The position numbers and the translations under genes are program-made. A stretch of DNA of 64,000 bases from an uncultured Eubacteriales bacterium (GTDB lineage: Bacteria; Bacillota; Clostridia; Oscillospirales; Oscillospiraceae): contig ONIN01000008.1 in NCBI GenBank assembly GCA_900317905.1, positions 62,001 to 126,000 on the forward strand, given 5' to 3'. Below are positions 40,208 through 47,360 of this stretch, one piece after another (within the stretch, counting starts at the first letter, position 1; each line of letters starts with the position of its first letter). The notes beneath the pieces were generated by a model. It was not told where the DNA came from. It was given only the letters and a program-made list of their open reading frames with translations, and made no database searches.

Positions 40208-41782
40208 TCACCAGGATTTCGAATCGTCAAAGTCCACCAAGTCGGGCCGCACGGGCTCCTCGCCCATGACGGTGGTCATGTACATGTTCACCTGCTGGCG
40301 CATCTCTCTCTTGGAGATGGTTCTGGGATCCAGCAGATCCTGTGCCACCCACAGAAGCCGGATACCGCGCTCGTTGGCCTGATCGTCAAAGAGACCGCGC
40401 AGGCCGTCCATGCCCTTGCAGGAGATCTGGTCGTACATCAGCACGAAGTCGCAGTTATACTGCTCGCAGACGATCCACAGCTCGTTGAGCACGTTCCGAT
40501 AGCCGCCCTTGGTGTGCTTGCGCATGGTGCAGCGCTGATAGGTGAGGGCCAGATCCCGGAGGGCGTTCTCATGGCTGGAGGTGTCGATGATCACGTCGGA
40601 GATCAGGGTCTCCATGGCCGCCACCACGTAGATGCCCCAGCATTCCTGGGCCCAGATGGAGAAGTCGGGATAGAAGTTCGCCGGGCAGGACCACTCCACG
40701 CAGCGGTGGCGCATCTCCTTGACGCAGGGGGCCTTGGCCTGGTAGCCCTTCATCATGATCTCGTTGACCTTTTTGTCGGTCTTGAGGAAGTTTTTGTCCA
40801 TGCCGCCGGAGAGGTGGTAGAAGAACATCCGGTAGATCCAGAAGGTCTCGCCGGTCATCTGGGGATAGGGAGTGCGGTTGACCTCCCATTTCGCCAGCTC
40901 GTAGCGGGTCTCCTGGTTGTAGACCTCCATGGCGCTGAGGAAGGTGTCCCAGTTGAAGGTCTCGCCGCTGACGTCCTCAATGAACTTGATCAGCTCCTTC
41001 ATCTCCTCCACCGCGTAGGGCTGCACCTCCTCCTCGGTGTACCGGATCGGCACGCCGTAGGGGTGGGAGGGGAGCTTAAAATACCGCTCCTGGAAGGCCG
41101 AGGTCATCACGGAGCCGTCGCAGGGCATGTTGCAGCTGATGATGCAGCAGCCGATCTTCGGATAGTCGTCCCGGAGGGCGCAGCCGGTCTCCGCCGAGGG
41201 CAGGGGGCAGACGTCCGCCGGGATGCCGAAGTTCTCCGAGGCGTCCAGATAGGGCGGCACGATGTTCTGGTCCAGAATGCTGGTCAGGAAGATGGGCATG
41301 GTCTGGGCCGGAATGCCGATGAGATTCGGGAAGCCCGCCATGATCTCGCAGGGGATCAGCTCGTCAAAGAGAACGATCTTTTTGGCCTTCTTGTTGCCGG
41401 GGTGGAAGTTTTCGTCGGCGGAGAAGCTGTCATAGAGATACTGCGTAGCCTTCTTCACGATCCGGTCGTACTGGAGCCGCGCCATCCGGAGCTGATTGCC
41501 GCGCATGCCGAGGGTGGCCCGATCCACGAAGGCGGGGTAGGAGAGGTAGGTGGCGAACCACTGGTAGCGGAAGAGGGCCTTGACGATATTCAGGGGGCCT
41601 TTTGCCACCAGCAGCGCCATGTCCTTCCAGACCTTCAGCCACATGTAGAAGTTATAGACGTCATCCTTCAAACCGCGGAACTCCCGATACCGGAAGTTGC
41701 CGGTCTTGGGGTTGAAGCGGTAGGTGTAGTCGTTGATGTGCCGGAAAAACTCCGGGATCTGTTTCGGATTGGGCAGCTTCAT
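40208..41782 (-). CDS. 2-hydroxyacyl-CoA dehydratase / BCR-like subunit, larger
   Basis: A 524-residue member of the HGD-D superfamily (2-hydroxyacyl-CoA dehydratases, benzoyl-CoA reductases, double-cubane cluster proteins). Cysteines that can hold a cluster lie in family-like settings: ELIPCEIMAG, ADVCPLPSAE, CNMPCDGS, WSCPANF and YDQISCKGMDG. It is longer than typical subunits (370-430 residues), with an extra N-terminal helical part of ~120 residues. GGAGTG precedes the ATG, and the partner subunit ends 2 bp upstream. Such enzymes need an ATP-dependent activator (HgdC type), which is not in the window. Substrate unknown. Confidence 0.8.
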   Translation of the reverse strand: MKLPNPKQIPEFFRHINDYTYRFNPKTGNFRYREFRGLKDDVYNFYMWLKVWKDMALLVAKGPLNIVKALFRYQWFATYLSYPAFVDRATLGMRGNQLRMARLQYDRIVKKATQYLYDSFSADENFHPGNKKAKKIVLFDELIPCEIMAGFPNLIGIPAQTMPIFLTSILDQNIVPPYLDASENFGIPADVCPLPSAETGCALRDDYPKIGCCIISCNMPCDGSVMTSAFQERYFKLPSHPYGVPIRYTEEEVQPYAVEEMKELIKFIEDVSGETFNWDTFLSAMEVYNQETRYELAKWEVNRTPYPQMTGETFWIYRMFFYHLSGGMDKNFLKTDKKVNEIMMKGYQAKAPCVKEMRHRCVEWSCPANFYPDFSIWAQECWGIYVVAAMETLISDVIIDTSSHENALRDLALTYQRCTMRKHTKGGYRNVLNELWIVCEQYNCDFVLMYDQISCKGMDGLRGLFDDQANERGIRLLWVAQDLLDPRTISKREMRQQVNMYMTTVMGEEPVRPDLVDFDDSKSW

Positions 41783-41784
41783 GG

Positions 41785-42981
41785 TCAGCGCACTCCTTTC
41801 TCGGCTTGGATCTGCTTGATCTCCAGACTCTCAATGAAGGCCTGCACGCGGGTGCGCAGCTGGCCGCTGGAGCCGGTGGCGTTCTGCCGGTCGATGGCCA
41901 CCGAGGGGATGCCGTAGTCGTGGGTGATGACGTAGCTTCCGAGGGCTCGCTCATAGCCCCAGAACTCGCAGAACTTCAGCTGCTCATACAGGACGCCCTG
42001 GGCGTGATATTCCTTCACCAGATCATAGACCGTCTGGTGCCGCTCGTGAACTTTCTCTTTGGACATGTAGCGGGGACACTGGCTGGTGTTGAGATAATGT
42101 CTTGCAATGGCCTCCAGCACCGGCATGCCCTCCGGCAGCTCGATCTCCTCTCTGCCGGGCTTGGAGCCGAAGCAGAAGCGATCCACCACGATCAGCGCGC
42201 CGGTGTCCTCCACCAGCTTGGTGAAGCCGGGATCGTCGATCTCACTGCCGACGACAGCAATCTTCACGCGCCAGTTCTTTTTGGCGTCGGGCTTGCGGGT
42301 CTTCAGCTCCTCGGCGGTCTCCCGCAGCATGGGGAGGATCAGCGCCTTGGGGCAGGTATAGCTCACCAGATTCAGGATGTGGAACTCATAGCCGGTGATC
42401 CGCGGGTTTTCCTCTTTTCGATACTGGCCGATCTCGGTGATGAGGCGGCATACCTCGTTGTGGAGCTCCACGGCCTTGCGCATGGCGTCCTCGCTGACGT
42501 CCACGCCGTAGACCTCGTGGAGGGGATTGAGAACCTTCGCCTTCAGCTGATCCACGTAGTGCCGTACGGTGTTCTCCGTGACCTTGAAGGGCATGTCCAG
42601 GAAGCTGACGAAGAACTTTTCATTGGGCACCAGCTTCATGATCTCGAAGTGCTCCAGGGTGCGATTCATCTCCGAGCAGGTCTCGGTGCCCATGATGGCG
42701 GAGAGGAAATTGTAGCCTCCTTCGATGCCGCGCTCCAGCAGGGATTTTGCATAGTCGCAGATGAAGTTTGCCATGTAGTAGCCGGCGATGTCCATGGAGC
42801 CGGTCAGCGGCGCCCGGAGCCGGACGGAGAAGCAGCCCGGGAGGTTTAAGAGCACCTCCGGCATGTGGTAGCAGGTATAGCCCAATGCCAGCTGACCGTC
42901 CTCCACCGCCTCGCGCACCAGCGGGTTGTTGGCGCTCTCCAGCAGCTGCTCAAAGGTGTACAGGTGTTTCAAGTCTTTCAT
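41785..42981 (-). CDS. 2-hydroxyacyl-CoA dehydratase / BCR-like subunit, smaller
   Basis: A 398-residue HGD-D family subunit. Family features are GYTCYHMPEVL near residue 35, GTETCSEMNRTLE near 100, KFCEFWGYE near 340 and the C-terminal GSSGQLRTRVQAFIESLE, which aligns with the GQ-RTR-AF-E end of HgdB/HadB/FldC proteins. GAGGTG precedes the ATG. First gene of a three-gene operon with the larger subunit and carbonic anhydrase. The two chains likely form a heterodimer with 4Fe-4S or double-cubane clusters, taking low-potential electrons from ferredoxin through an activator encoded elsewhere. Confidence 0.82.
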   Translation of the reverse strand: MKDLKHLYTFEQLLESANNPLVREAVEDGQLALGYTCYHMPEVLLNLPGCFSVRLRAPLTGSMDIAGYYMANFICDYAKSLLERGIEGGYNFLSAIMGTETCSEMNRTLEHFEIMKLVPNEKFFVSFLDMPFKVTENTVRHYVDQLKAKVLNPLHEVYGVDVSEDAMRKAVELHNEVCRLITEIGQYRKEENPRITGYEFHILNLVSYTCPKALILPMLRETAEELKTRKPDAKKNWRVKIAVVGSEIDDPGFTKLVEDTGALIVVDRFCFGSKPGREEIELPEGMPVLEAIARHYLNTSQCPRYMSKEKVHERHQTVYDLVKEYHAQGVLYEQLKFCEFWGYERALGSYVITHDYGIPSVAIDRQNATGSSGQLRTRVQAFIESLEIKQIQAEKGVR

Positions 42982-43013
42982 AGACGCACCTCAATTCTAG
43001 ATTAGATGTTTCT

Positions 43014-43042
43014 ATTATACAGCCAATTTGACCGCTATGCAA
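43014..43042 (-). promoter_or_regulatory. Promoter of the dehydratase-carbonic anhydrase operon
   Basis: Minus strand TTGCAT (43037-43042), 17-bp spacer, TATAAT (43014-43019). The -35 is weak. Confidence 0.55.
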
Positions 43043-43106
43043 GAATAAATCGGCCACGTGTCTGGAAAAGTGAACAATAAGCAACAATTTCCCACCCAAC
43101 GAGAGA

Positions 43107-43136
43107 TTGACAGACCGCCGACGGATTTGATACAAT
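43107..43136 (+). promoter_or_regulatory. Promoter of the small protein-hypA unit
   Basis: TTGACA (43107-43112), 18-bp spacer, TACAAT (43131-43136), near consensus, divergent from the dehydratase promoter. Confidence 0.8.
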
Positions 43137-43166
43137 AGTCAAAAATCATACTGGGAGGGAATGCCC

Positions 43167-43400
43167 ATGAAGCCGGAGTTTGCGAACGTGTTCAACATCT
43201 CCAGCAACGATTCCAAAAACGAGTGCTCGCTGAGCTTCTACCACATGTACATGAAGCACAACTACACGCCCCAGCAGAAGGGGCTCATCGACATGCCGGA
43301 AAAGAACGTCGATGAGGTTGCCAGCGTCATGCTCACAAGAGAGGGCGCCCTCGCGCTGCTGCGTCTGCTGCAGAAAACTTTTGGCGAAGAATACGAATAA
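43167..43400 (+). CDS. Small uncharacterised protein (DUF3467-like)
   Basis: A 77-residue soluble protein without signal or TM. The start at 43167 is preferred over 43161 because GGGAGGG lies 7 bp before it. The pattern FANVFNISSND, then a hydrophobic strand, then ASVMLTREGALALLRLLQKTF resembles DUF3467 proteins, but this is an impression from spacing only. First gene of the unit with hypA, 12 bp upstream of it. Confidence 0.6.
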   Translation: MKPEFANVFNISSNDSKNECSLSFYHMYMKHNYTPQQKGLIDMPEKNVDEVASVMLTREGALALLRLLQKTFGEEYE

Positions 43401-43412
43401 GGAGATAATACA

Positions 43413-43760
43413 ATGCACGAACTTGGAACTGTTTTTTACGTTCTCGACCGCGTCGAGGAGCTGTGTGACGAGCACGATCTCAAAGAGGTCGGCAGCGTGA
43501 CCCTGGAGGTGGGCGAGGTCAGCGGCATCATCCCCATGTATCTGACCGACTGCTGGGGCTGGGCCACGAAGAAGCGCAGACCCGCACTGCACAACACGGA
43601 GCTGAAGATCGAGACGCTGAAGGCCATCACCTACTGCGAGGCCTGTGGGAAGACCTACGACACCGTGCCCCAGGGAAAAATCTGCCCCCACTGCGGCAGC
43701 GGACAGACCTATCTGCTCACCGGAAACGAATACAACATCAAAGAAATTGAGGCCTGCTGA
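43413..43760 (+). CDS. hypA: HypA-like hydrogenase nickel-insertion protein
   Basis: A 115-residue HypA/HybF protein. It starts with the Ni-binding MHE motif, followed by VTLEVGEVSGIIP, and has the zinc site CEACGKTY ... CPHCGSG. HypA delivers nickel to hydrogenase (or urease) precursors with HypB. None of hypB-F or a hydrogenase gene is nearby. The insertion GWATKKRRPALHNTELKIET replaces the usual FAFEVV region with a short basic segment. The stop codon lies in the loop of an intrinsic terminator. Confidence 0.88.
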   Translation: MHELGTVFYVLDRVEELCDEHDLKEVGSVTLEVGEVSGIIPMYLTDCWGWATKKRRPALHNTELKIETLKAITYCEACGKTYDTVPQGKICPHCGSGQTYLLTGNEYNIKEIEAC

Positions 43761-43776
43761 AACAGGCCTCTTTTTT
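43749..43776 (+). terminator. Terminator wrapped around the hypA stop codon
   Basis: GAGGCCTG (43749-43756) pairs with CAGGCCTC (43763-43770), then TTTTTT. The TGA of hypA (43758-43760) is in the loop. A ribosome at the stop would block folding, so termination may depend on translation. Confidence 0.85.
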
Positions 43777-43790
43777 GAACGGGTGATTAT

Positions 43791-44468
43791 ATGAAATTTA
43801 CTGGAACCTATGCCATGCTGGAGACTGCGGGCCAAAAGCTGGCGCTGGTGATCCCGCCGACGCCCCACGAGGTCTGTGCGGAGATGGATCAGGCGCTGGA
43901 GGCGGATCGGGTGGGATTTCTCTGCAATCCCTCTGGCGGCGGCAGCGTCCGGGTGGAATGCGTCCGGGGCGCTGCGGATACGAATCTGCTGAGAGCGGCG
44001 GGGTATTTCTACGCCAAACAGCAGGGCATGACCGGCATGGCCTTTGTACTCACCGAGGGAAGCGGGATTGACGATCCCAGAGCCGTGGTAGCAAATGTGG
44101 AGCGTGAGACCGCCTCCGCCGTGCTTCCGCTGCCGGAGCGGCTGGAGCTTAGAGAGACCGGCGCGGACGCGGTACTGGACGGGGTATTGTACCACGTGAC
44201 CACGGAAGATGAGACCTTCTCCGACGGCGTCACCGTGCGTTTGGATCCTGCTGACAGCAGCATTGACTGCAATTCCGCCGAGGCTGCCGCAGCGGCCGCG
44301 ATCTGGCTCACCCGCGACCTGATGGACGGCACCATGGAGCTGAACATCGGCGTGAGAGACAAAGTGCTGGAGATCGGCCTCCGGAAGGACGCGGGGGAGG
44401 TTACCGGCCTCAGTGTCGGCGGGGAGCTGCGGCTTCTGGATGTGCGGGTGTGGGAGCTGCGCGTATGA
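43791..44468 (+). CDS. DapF-fold (epimerase-like) protein, catalytic site degenerate
   Basis: A 225-residue protein with two halves resembling diaminopimelate epimerase. ADRVGFLCNPSGGGSVRVEC, then a segment where DapF has CGNG-RC, aligns in order, but here the site reads ADTNLLRAAGYFYAKQQG with Asp63-Thr-Asn and no Cys. The second half, SIDCNSAEAAAAAAIWL, keeps a Cys (Cys160) at the CGSGA position, followed by the typical G-LSVGGELRLL end. DapF is normally ~275 residues, so this is short. One-Cys PhzF/DapF-fold proteins need not be epimerases. It lies behind a terminator and overlaps the next gene by 4 bp. Identity is uncertain. Confidence 0.5.
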   Translation: MKFTGTYAMLETAGQKLALVIPPTPHEVCAEMDQALEADRVGFLCNPSGGGSVRVECVRGAADTNLLRAAGYFYAKQQGMTGMAFVLTEGSGIDDPRAVVANVERETASAVLPLPERLELRETGADAVLDGVLYHVTTEDETFSDGVTVRLDPADSSIDCNSAEAAAAAAIWLTRDLMDGTMELNIGVRDKVLEIGLRKDAGEVTGLSVGGELRLLDVRVWELRV

Positions 44469-45151
44469 TCAAGACCGTACTCCTGGATCTGGACGACACG
44501 ATCCTGGACTTTCACAAGGCCGAGGGCATCGCCCTTCGGAAGGCACTGACCGAGATGGAGGTGCCGGTCTCCGACGAGATCGCAGAGCGTTACAGCGAGA
44601 TCAACGCCGCCCAGTGGCGGGCGCTGGAGCGGGGAGAGATCACCCGCCAGCAGGTGCTTACGCGAAGATTCCAGTTTCTCTATGCCGAGCTGGGCCTGGA
44701 GCGCTCACCTATGGAGACCCAGAAGCGCTATGAGCGCTATCTCAGCCAGGGACACTATTTCCTCCCCGGGGCGGAAGCGCTGCTGGAGACGCTGTACCCG
44801 AAATACGACCTGTACCTGGTTTCCAACGGCAATGCCGTGGTGCAGGAGGGACGGCTCAAAAGCGCGAACATCAGCCACTACTTCCGGGAGATCTTCATCT
44901 CCGAGCACATTGGCGCCGACAAGCCCAGCAAGGTCTATTTCGACCGCTGCTTTGCAAGAATACCGGGTTTCCAAAGAGAGACCGTCATCCTGGTGGGCGA
45001 CAGCCTCACCAGCGACATCCGCGGCGGCATCCATGCCGGCGTCCGCACCTGCTGGTTCAACCCGCATCATAAGCCTAGGAACCCCGAGATCCCGGCGGAC
45101 TATGAGATCGACAAGCTCTCTGACCTCCCGCCGTTATTGGAACAAATTTAA
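44465..45151 (+). CDS. YjjG-like HAD pyrimidine 5'-nucleotidase
   Basis: A 228-residue HAD hydrolase, subfamily IA. Motif I is LLDLDDTILDF (Asp nucleophile and acid), motif II VSNGN, motif III a Lys in ADKPSKVYFD, and motif IV VGDSLTSDIRGG. The helical cap and spacing match YjjG/YfnB, which dephosphorylate non-canonical pyrimidine nucleotides. The ATG overlaps the preceding stop (ATGA). Followed by a strong terminator. Confidence 0.88.
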   Translation: MIKTVLLDLDDTILDFHKAEGIALRKALTEMEVPVSDEIAERYSEINAAQWRALERGEITRQQVLTRRFQFLYAELGLERSPMETQKRYERYLSQGHYFLPGAEALLETLYPKYDLYLVSNGNAVVQEGRLKSANISHYFREIFISEHIGADKPSKVYFDRCFARIPGFQRETVILVGDSLTSDIRGGIHAGVRTCWFNPHHKPRNPEIPADYEIDKLSDLPPLLEQI

Positions 45152-45152
45152 G

Positions 45153-45192
45153 AAACCGCCTGTTTCGAGTGAGATCGAAACAGGCGGTTTTC
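45153..45192. terminator. Bidirectional terminator between nucleotidase and cysteine desulfurase genes
   Basis: AAACCGCCTGTTTCGA / TCGAAACAGGCGGTTT perfect 16-bp stem with T runs on both strands. Confidence 0.93.
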
Positions 45193-46303
45193 ATCTTAAA
45201 ACGCCTTTCAGAATATTCACCGCGGCTTCCAGCTCTCTTGTGGTGTTGAAAGGAGAGAGGCTCAGCCGAACCGTGCCGGTCTGCAGAGTTCCCACTGTCT
45301 CATGGGCCAGAGGGGCGCAGTGGAGCCCGGCTCTGACCGCCACGCCGCGCTCCGAGAGCTTCTGAGCCAGGGTCTCGGCATCCATGGAGCGGCAGCGAAG
45401 GCTCAGCACCCCGGCCTGACTTTCTATCTTTTCATCATAGAACAGCTCCAGATCCGGATTCCGCTTCAGCAGTGTCACCAGCTCCGCCAGCAGCGCCCGC
45501 TCCCGGCGCTCCACCTGGGCTCGGCGGGGCAGCAGGTATTCGATCCCGGCCGCCAGCCCGGAGATGCCCGGCATGTTGTGGGTGCCTGCCTCGTGGCGAT
45601 CCGGCAGCTCCGCGGGCATCTCCTGCAGCTTGCTCTGGGATCCGGTGCCGCCGAAGAGCAGGGGCGCTCCATCCATTCCGCACAGCAGCAGCCCGGTGCC
45701 CTGGGGCCCCAGCAGGCCCTTGTGCCCCGGCATGGCCACGAAGGCCGCGCCCCACTTGGAGGCATCCACCTCCAGCACCCCGGCGCTCTGGGAGGCGTCC
45801 ACGATCAGCGGCACCCCCTCCGCCCGGCAGAGCCGCGCGATCTCCTGAATCGGAAGCACATAGCCGAACACGTTGGATACGTGGGTACAGACCATGGCCT
45901 TCGCGCCCGGCAGCAGCCGCTGCACCTCCTCCAGCAGTGCCTCGGGGCAGAACAGCGGCGACCTCGCCACCCGGAGCTTTGCGCCGATGGCGTGCAGCGG
46001 CCGGGTGACGGCGTTGTGCTCATAGCCGGAGATCACCACCGGGTCGCCGGGCTTCACCAGCGAGCGGATGGCGATGTTCAGACTGTGGGTGGCGTTCATG
46101 GTGAAGATCACCCGCTCCGGCTCCTTCATGTGAAACAGCTCCGCCGCCTCGGCTCTGCAGCGATAGACGGCGTCCGCCGCGTTCATGGCGAGACTGTGGC
46201 CGCCTCTGCCGGGGCTGGTCATGTGGTGGAGGGCGGCGATCATGGCCCGCTCCACGTTTCTGGGCTTCAGATAGCTGGTGGCTGCGCTGTCCAGATAGAT
46301 CAT
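45191..46303 (-). CDS. Cysteine desulfurase family protein (class V aminotransferase)
   Basis: A 370-residue PLP enzyme. Landmarks: IYLDSAATSYLKP at the start, a Thr/His region NATHSLNIAI, VIVDASQSAGV holding the PLP Asp, and the Schiff-base lysine Lys195 in MPGHKGLLGPQGTG. The late motif SGTHNMPGI-type region (RHEAGTHNMPG) is also present. This matches the clostridial desulfurase-like family that is encoded next to DUF3343 proteins rather than IscS or SufS proper. It frees sulfur or selenium from (seleno)cysteine. Its ATG overlaps the DUF3343 stop by 4 bp; divergent from an Rrf2 regulator. Confidence 0.87.
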   Translation of the reverse strand: MIYLDSAATSYLKPRNVERAMIAALHHMTSPGRGGHSLAMNAADAVYRCRAEAAELFHMKEPERVIFTMNATHSLNIAIRSLVKPGDPVVISGYEHNAVTRPLHAIGAKLRVARSPLFCPEALLEEVQRLLPGAKAMVCTHVSNVFGYVLPIQEIARLCRAEGVPLIVDASQSAGVLEVDASKWGAAFVAMPGHKGLLGPQGTGLLLCGMDGAPLLFGGTGSQSKLQEMPAELPDRHEAGTHNMPGISGLAAGIEYLLPRRAQVERRERALLAELVTLLKRNPDLELFYDEKIESQAGVLSLRCRSMDAETLAQKLSERGVAVRAGLHCAPLAHETVGTLQTGTVRLSLSPFNTTRELEAAVNILKGVLR

Positions 46304-46557
46304 GCCCGCACCTCCCGCAGGGTCCCGTCGGACTGGTATTCAAAGACTCTGCCGTGGTCGGCTCCTGCGGATCTCAGTGCGGTCAGCGCCTGGCTCAAAC
46401 GATCGGTGCGCAGCTTGAGCCCGTAGGCGCAGCCCCGGTCGGTGACGGCAGCCGGCGCCTTTCTGACCGTGGCGGTGATCCCCGACCGCTCCAGAACCAG
46501 CCGCCCCCGCTGGGCGTAGGTCAGCGAGCGAAACAGGATCAGGCAACTTCGCTGCAT
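46300..46557 (-). CDS. DUF3343 protein, putative Se/S carrier
   Basis: An 85-residue protein, start at 46557 (MQRSCLILFRSLTYA) chosen for GGGAGG upstream. It has the DUF3343 layout: a strand with FRSLTYAQRGRLVLERSGI, then KAPAAVTDRGCAYGLKL with one conserved Cys in the RGCAYGL context. Pfam annotates this family as a putative selenium/sulfur carrier. The Cys probably takes persulfide or selenide from the desulfurase translated next. No selenophosphate synthetase is in the window. Confidence 0.82.
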   Translation of the reverse strand: MQRSCLILFRSLTYAQRGRLVLERSGITATVRKAPAAVTDRGCAYGLKLRTDRLSQALTALRSAGADHGRVFEYQSDGTLREVRA

Positions 46558-46622
46558 CGGTTCATCCCTCCCCAATTCATCATGCATCGGGGCATCCTAT
46601 GCAAATCGTGGGAAACAGGTGC

Positions 46623-46651
46623 TTGAATTCCAAGCGGATTGGTGGTATATT
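46623..46651 (+). promoter_or_regulatory. Promoter of the Rrf2 regulator
   Basis: TTGAAT (46623-46628), 17-bp spacer, TATATT (46646-46651), 30 bp before the start. It lies in the short gap divergent from DUF3343-desulfurase, so the regulator may control both. Confidence 0.7.
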
Positions 46652-46681
46652 AAAGACACAATAACCTAGGAGGACACGATT

Positions 46682-47092
46682 ATGGTGATCTCGACGAAAG
46701 GGCGCTACGCCCTCAGGATGATGCTGGATCTGGCCGAGCACGCGGGGGAGGGCTTCGTCAGTCTGAAAAGCGTCTCCCAGCGGCAGGAGGTCTCATTAAA
46801 ATATCTGGAAGCCATCACCGCCTCGCTGAACCACGCCGGCCTGCTGCAGAGCCAGCGGGGGAAGGAGGGCGGCTATCGCCTCAGCCGTCCGGCCAGTGAC
46901 ATCACAGTGCTGGAGGTGCTCAAGAGCGCCGAGGGAAATCTCGCGGCGGTCAGCTGCCTCGCCATGGACGACGCCGCCTGCGACCGGGCAGCCCAGTGCA
47001 TGACCCTCCCGCTGTGGAAGAAGCTGGACACCCTCATGGACGACTACCTCGGCGGTGTCACGGTCCAGAACGTCCTGGACGGCGAAGTGTAA
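46682..47092 (+). CDS. Rrf2-family transcriptional regulator (IscR/CymR-like)
   Basis: A 136-residue winged-helix regulator. MVISTKGRYALRMMLDLAEH is the standard Rrf2 start, and GLLQSQRGKEGGYRLSRPASD is the wing. Three cysteines near residue 98-112 (SCLAMDDAACDRAAQC, spacing C-x7-C-x5-C) resemble the Fe-S ligand loop of IscR (C-x5-C-x5-C) though with longer first spacing; CymR lacks them. It probably senses Fe-S status or cysteine and may regulate the divergent desulfurase-DUF3343 pair. AGGAGG precedes the ATG. Confidence 0.9.
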   Translation: MVISTKGRYALRMMLDLAEHAGEGFVSLKSVSQRQEVSLKYLEAITASLNHAGLLQSQRGKEGGYRLSRPASDITVLEVLKSAEGNLAAVSCLAMDDAACDRAAQCMTLPLWKKLDTLMDDYLGGVTVQNVLDGEV

Positions 47093-47107
47093 AAGAATTG
47101 CAGTATG

Positions 47108-47140
47108 AAACCCGTCTCCTGTGTTGGGAGGCGGGTTTTA
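47108..47140 (+). terminator. Terminator of the Rrf2 gene
   Basis: AAACCCGTCTCC / GGGAGGCGGGTTT hairpin followed by TTTTA, 16 bp after the stop. Confidence 0.85.
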
Positions 47141-47257
47141 CTGTCTGAACAGCCGGAGCGGGGGAACAAAGGTCGTTTCCCCAGCGTCTTTTGGTTGTAA
47201 GGTCATAAATTGTTAACATAAAAATATTATGGAAAGCAAAAATTCATGGTTTATAGG

Positions 47258-47286
47258 TTGTAAATACGGTTCATTTATGATATACT
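47258..47286 (+). promoter_or_regulatory. Promoter of the FHA-FtsW operon
   Basis: TTGTAA (47258-47263), 17-bp spacer, TATACT (47281-47286), in an AT-rich 220-bp stretch. GGTTGTAA occurs at 47193 and again overlapping the -35 at 47256. Confidence 0.65.
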
Positions 47287-47360
47287 ACAACCTAATTCTT
47301 CATTATTTATCATAATTTGTTACCGGAAGAATGCAGACCGGAGAAAAGGAGGGCGTGCAT

